Assembly (NCBI GenBank): GCA_012861695.1
Contig: JAAOOA010000002.1
Location: 31,888,873 to 31,952,872, forward strand
Source: Trematomus loennbergii
Taxonomy: Eukaryota; Chordata; Actinopteri; Perciformes; Nototheniidae
DNA length: 64,000 bases
Direction: 5' to 3'
Positions 63,406-64,000 of the stretch are shown here, piece after piece (position 1 is the stretch's first letter; every line of letters starts with the position of its first letter). The translations under genes were made by a program, and so were the position numbers. The notes under the pieces were generated by a model that worked only from the letters and a program-made list of their open reading frames with translations, was not told the origin of the DNA and searched no databases.

Positions 63406-64000
63406 ATAGATAAAGAAAACACATCTATGTATTTTCAAGCTAAAGGTGATACACAATATAACTGTATACTGTATTTATTTCAAAGACATGTTACATTTCA
63501 AAAGCATATATTGCTATGTTTAGGTCAAACAATTAAAGACTGCTTTAACAAATTCTACAATATAAAAGTGGCAGATTTGCTTTATTAAACAGACCAGACC
63601 TAGGTAGCATACCAACACAATTAGGAACATGCTCACATCTCACTATGTTGGTCTGAAGAGCTGAAGCATTCATACACAAAGGATAAAATTGTTGTCGTCT
63701 CATTCTATATCCTATGAGAAAATGATATACATTTAGCATTAAAAACTCGACATACTATTCCTGAGGAAGATATGAATAATCAACAGGTTTGAATGGAATC
63801 TCTAACATTTTCATGTAGAATAAAGACATAAGAGTGATTATACAAATTACATGTATTGAAATTTGAACCAGAAGATTAAGTCTCAAAGAATGTTTTAAAT
63901 AAAAGGACATAAAACAAAAAGGTGGATAATAATAAAATCTATTAAATGTATATGTAAAGACATTTGGTCAAATGAAATGACACTGAGCAAGTGATAACAG

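Overview
The window looks like nuclear DNA from a ray-finned fish, most likely a percomorph teleost. It holds intron-split class C GPCR genes of the fish olfactory OlfC (V2R-like) type, fish-style tRNA-derived SINEs with the tail motif GTCGCTTTGGATAAAAGCG, Rex1- and L2-like LINEs, DIRS retrotransposons, and many hAT and TTAA-target DNA transposons. No bacterial-style operon, rRNA gene or CRISPR array is present. Species identity is inference.

The backbone is a tandem array of about 6-8 kb units on the minus strand. Each unit carries one eight-exon OlfC/V2R-like receptor gene: copy 1 at 10565-15307, copy 2 at 24543-30377, copy 3 at 34814-40091 and copy 4 at 55955-61046. A fifth unit is cut off near 62783. 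The units are nearly identical in introns and flanks, so the duplication is recent. All four receptor copies carry one- or two-base indels that break the frame; copy 3 is the least damaged. Units 2 and 4, and the sequence just upstream of copy 4, also carry one orphan V2R-type N-terminal exon (31064-31203, 61728-61865, 53305-53447), the remnant of a second receptor gene.

Left flank (1-8170): AT-rich repeats, a Rex1-like LINE split by an L2-like LINE tail, two hAT-type MITEs with 8-bp target duplications, one exon-like fragment of a multicopy fish gene, and a 0.5-kb tandem duplication. Array plus insertions (8171-62783): TTAA-target elements (8401-9923, 31667-34231, 41401-42517, 42736-43116, 53585-54759) and a TTAG-target relative (15773-16951). 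There are two decayed DIRS elements (16977-19966; 40623-51800 in pieces), a Rex1 LINE (51957-53267), an L2-like LINE (20508-21428), SINEs, a solo LTR and hAT elements. Inside the second DIRS region lies a separate minus-strand zinc-finger plus tyrosine-recombinase gene (44778-48488) with a coding minisatellite; a hAT element carrying a long TCTA tract interrupts it. Right flank (62784-64000): mostly unrecognised, with a LINE-like 3' tail.

Because the units are so alike, empty and filled insertion sites can be compared inside the window. This gives precise transposon borders and a partial history of the array. I found no clear case of a wholly new system. The most unusual points are two extra introns in the receptor ligand-binding region, re-use of one TTAA site by two unrelated transposons, a DIRS insertion whose two junctions survive in different units, and the zinc-finger/recombinase gene.
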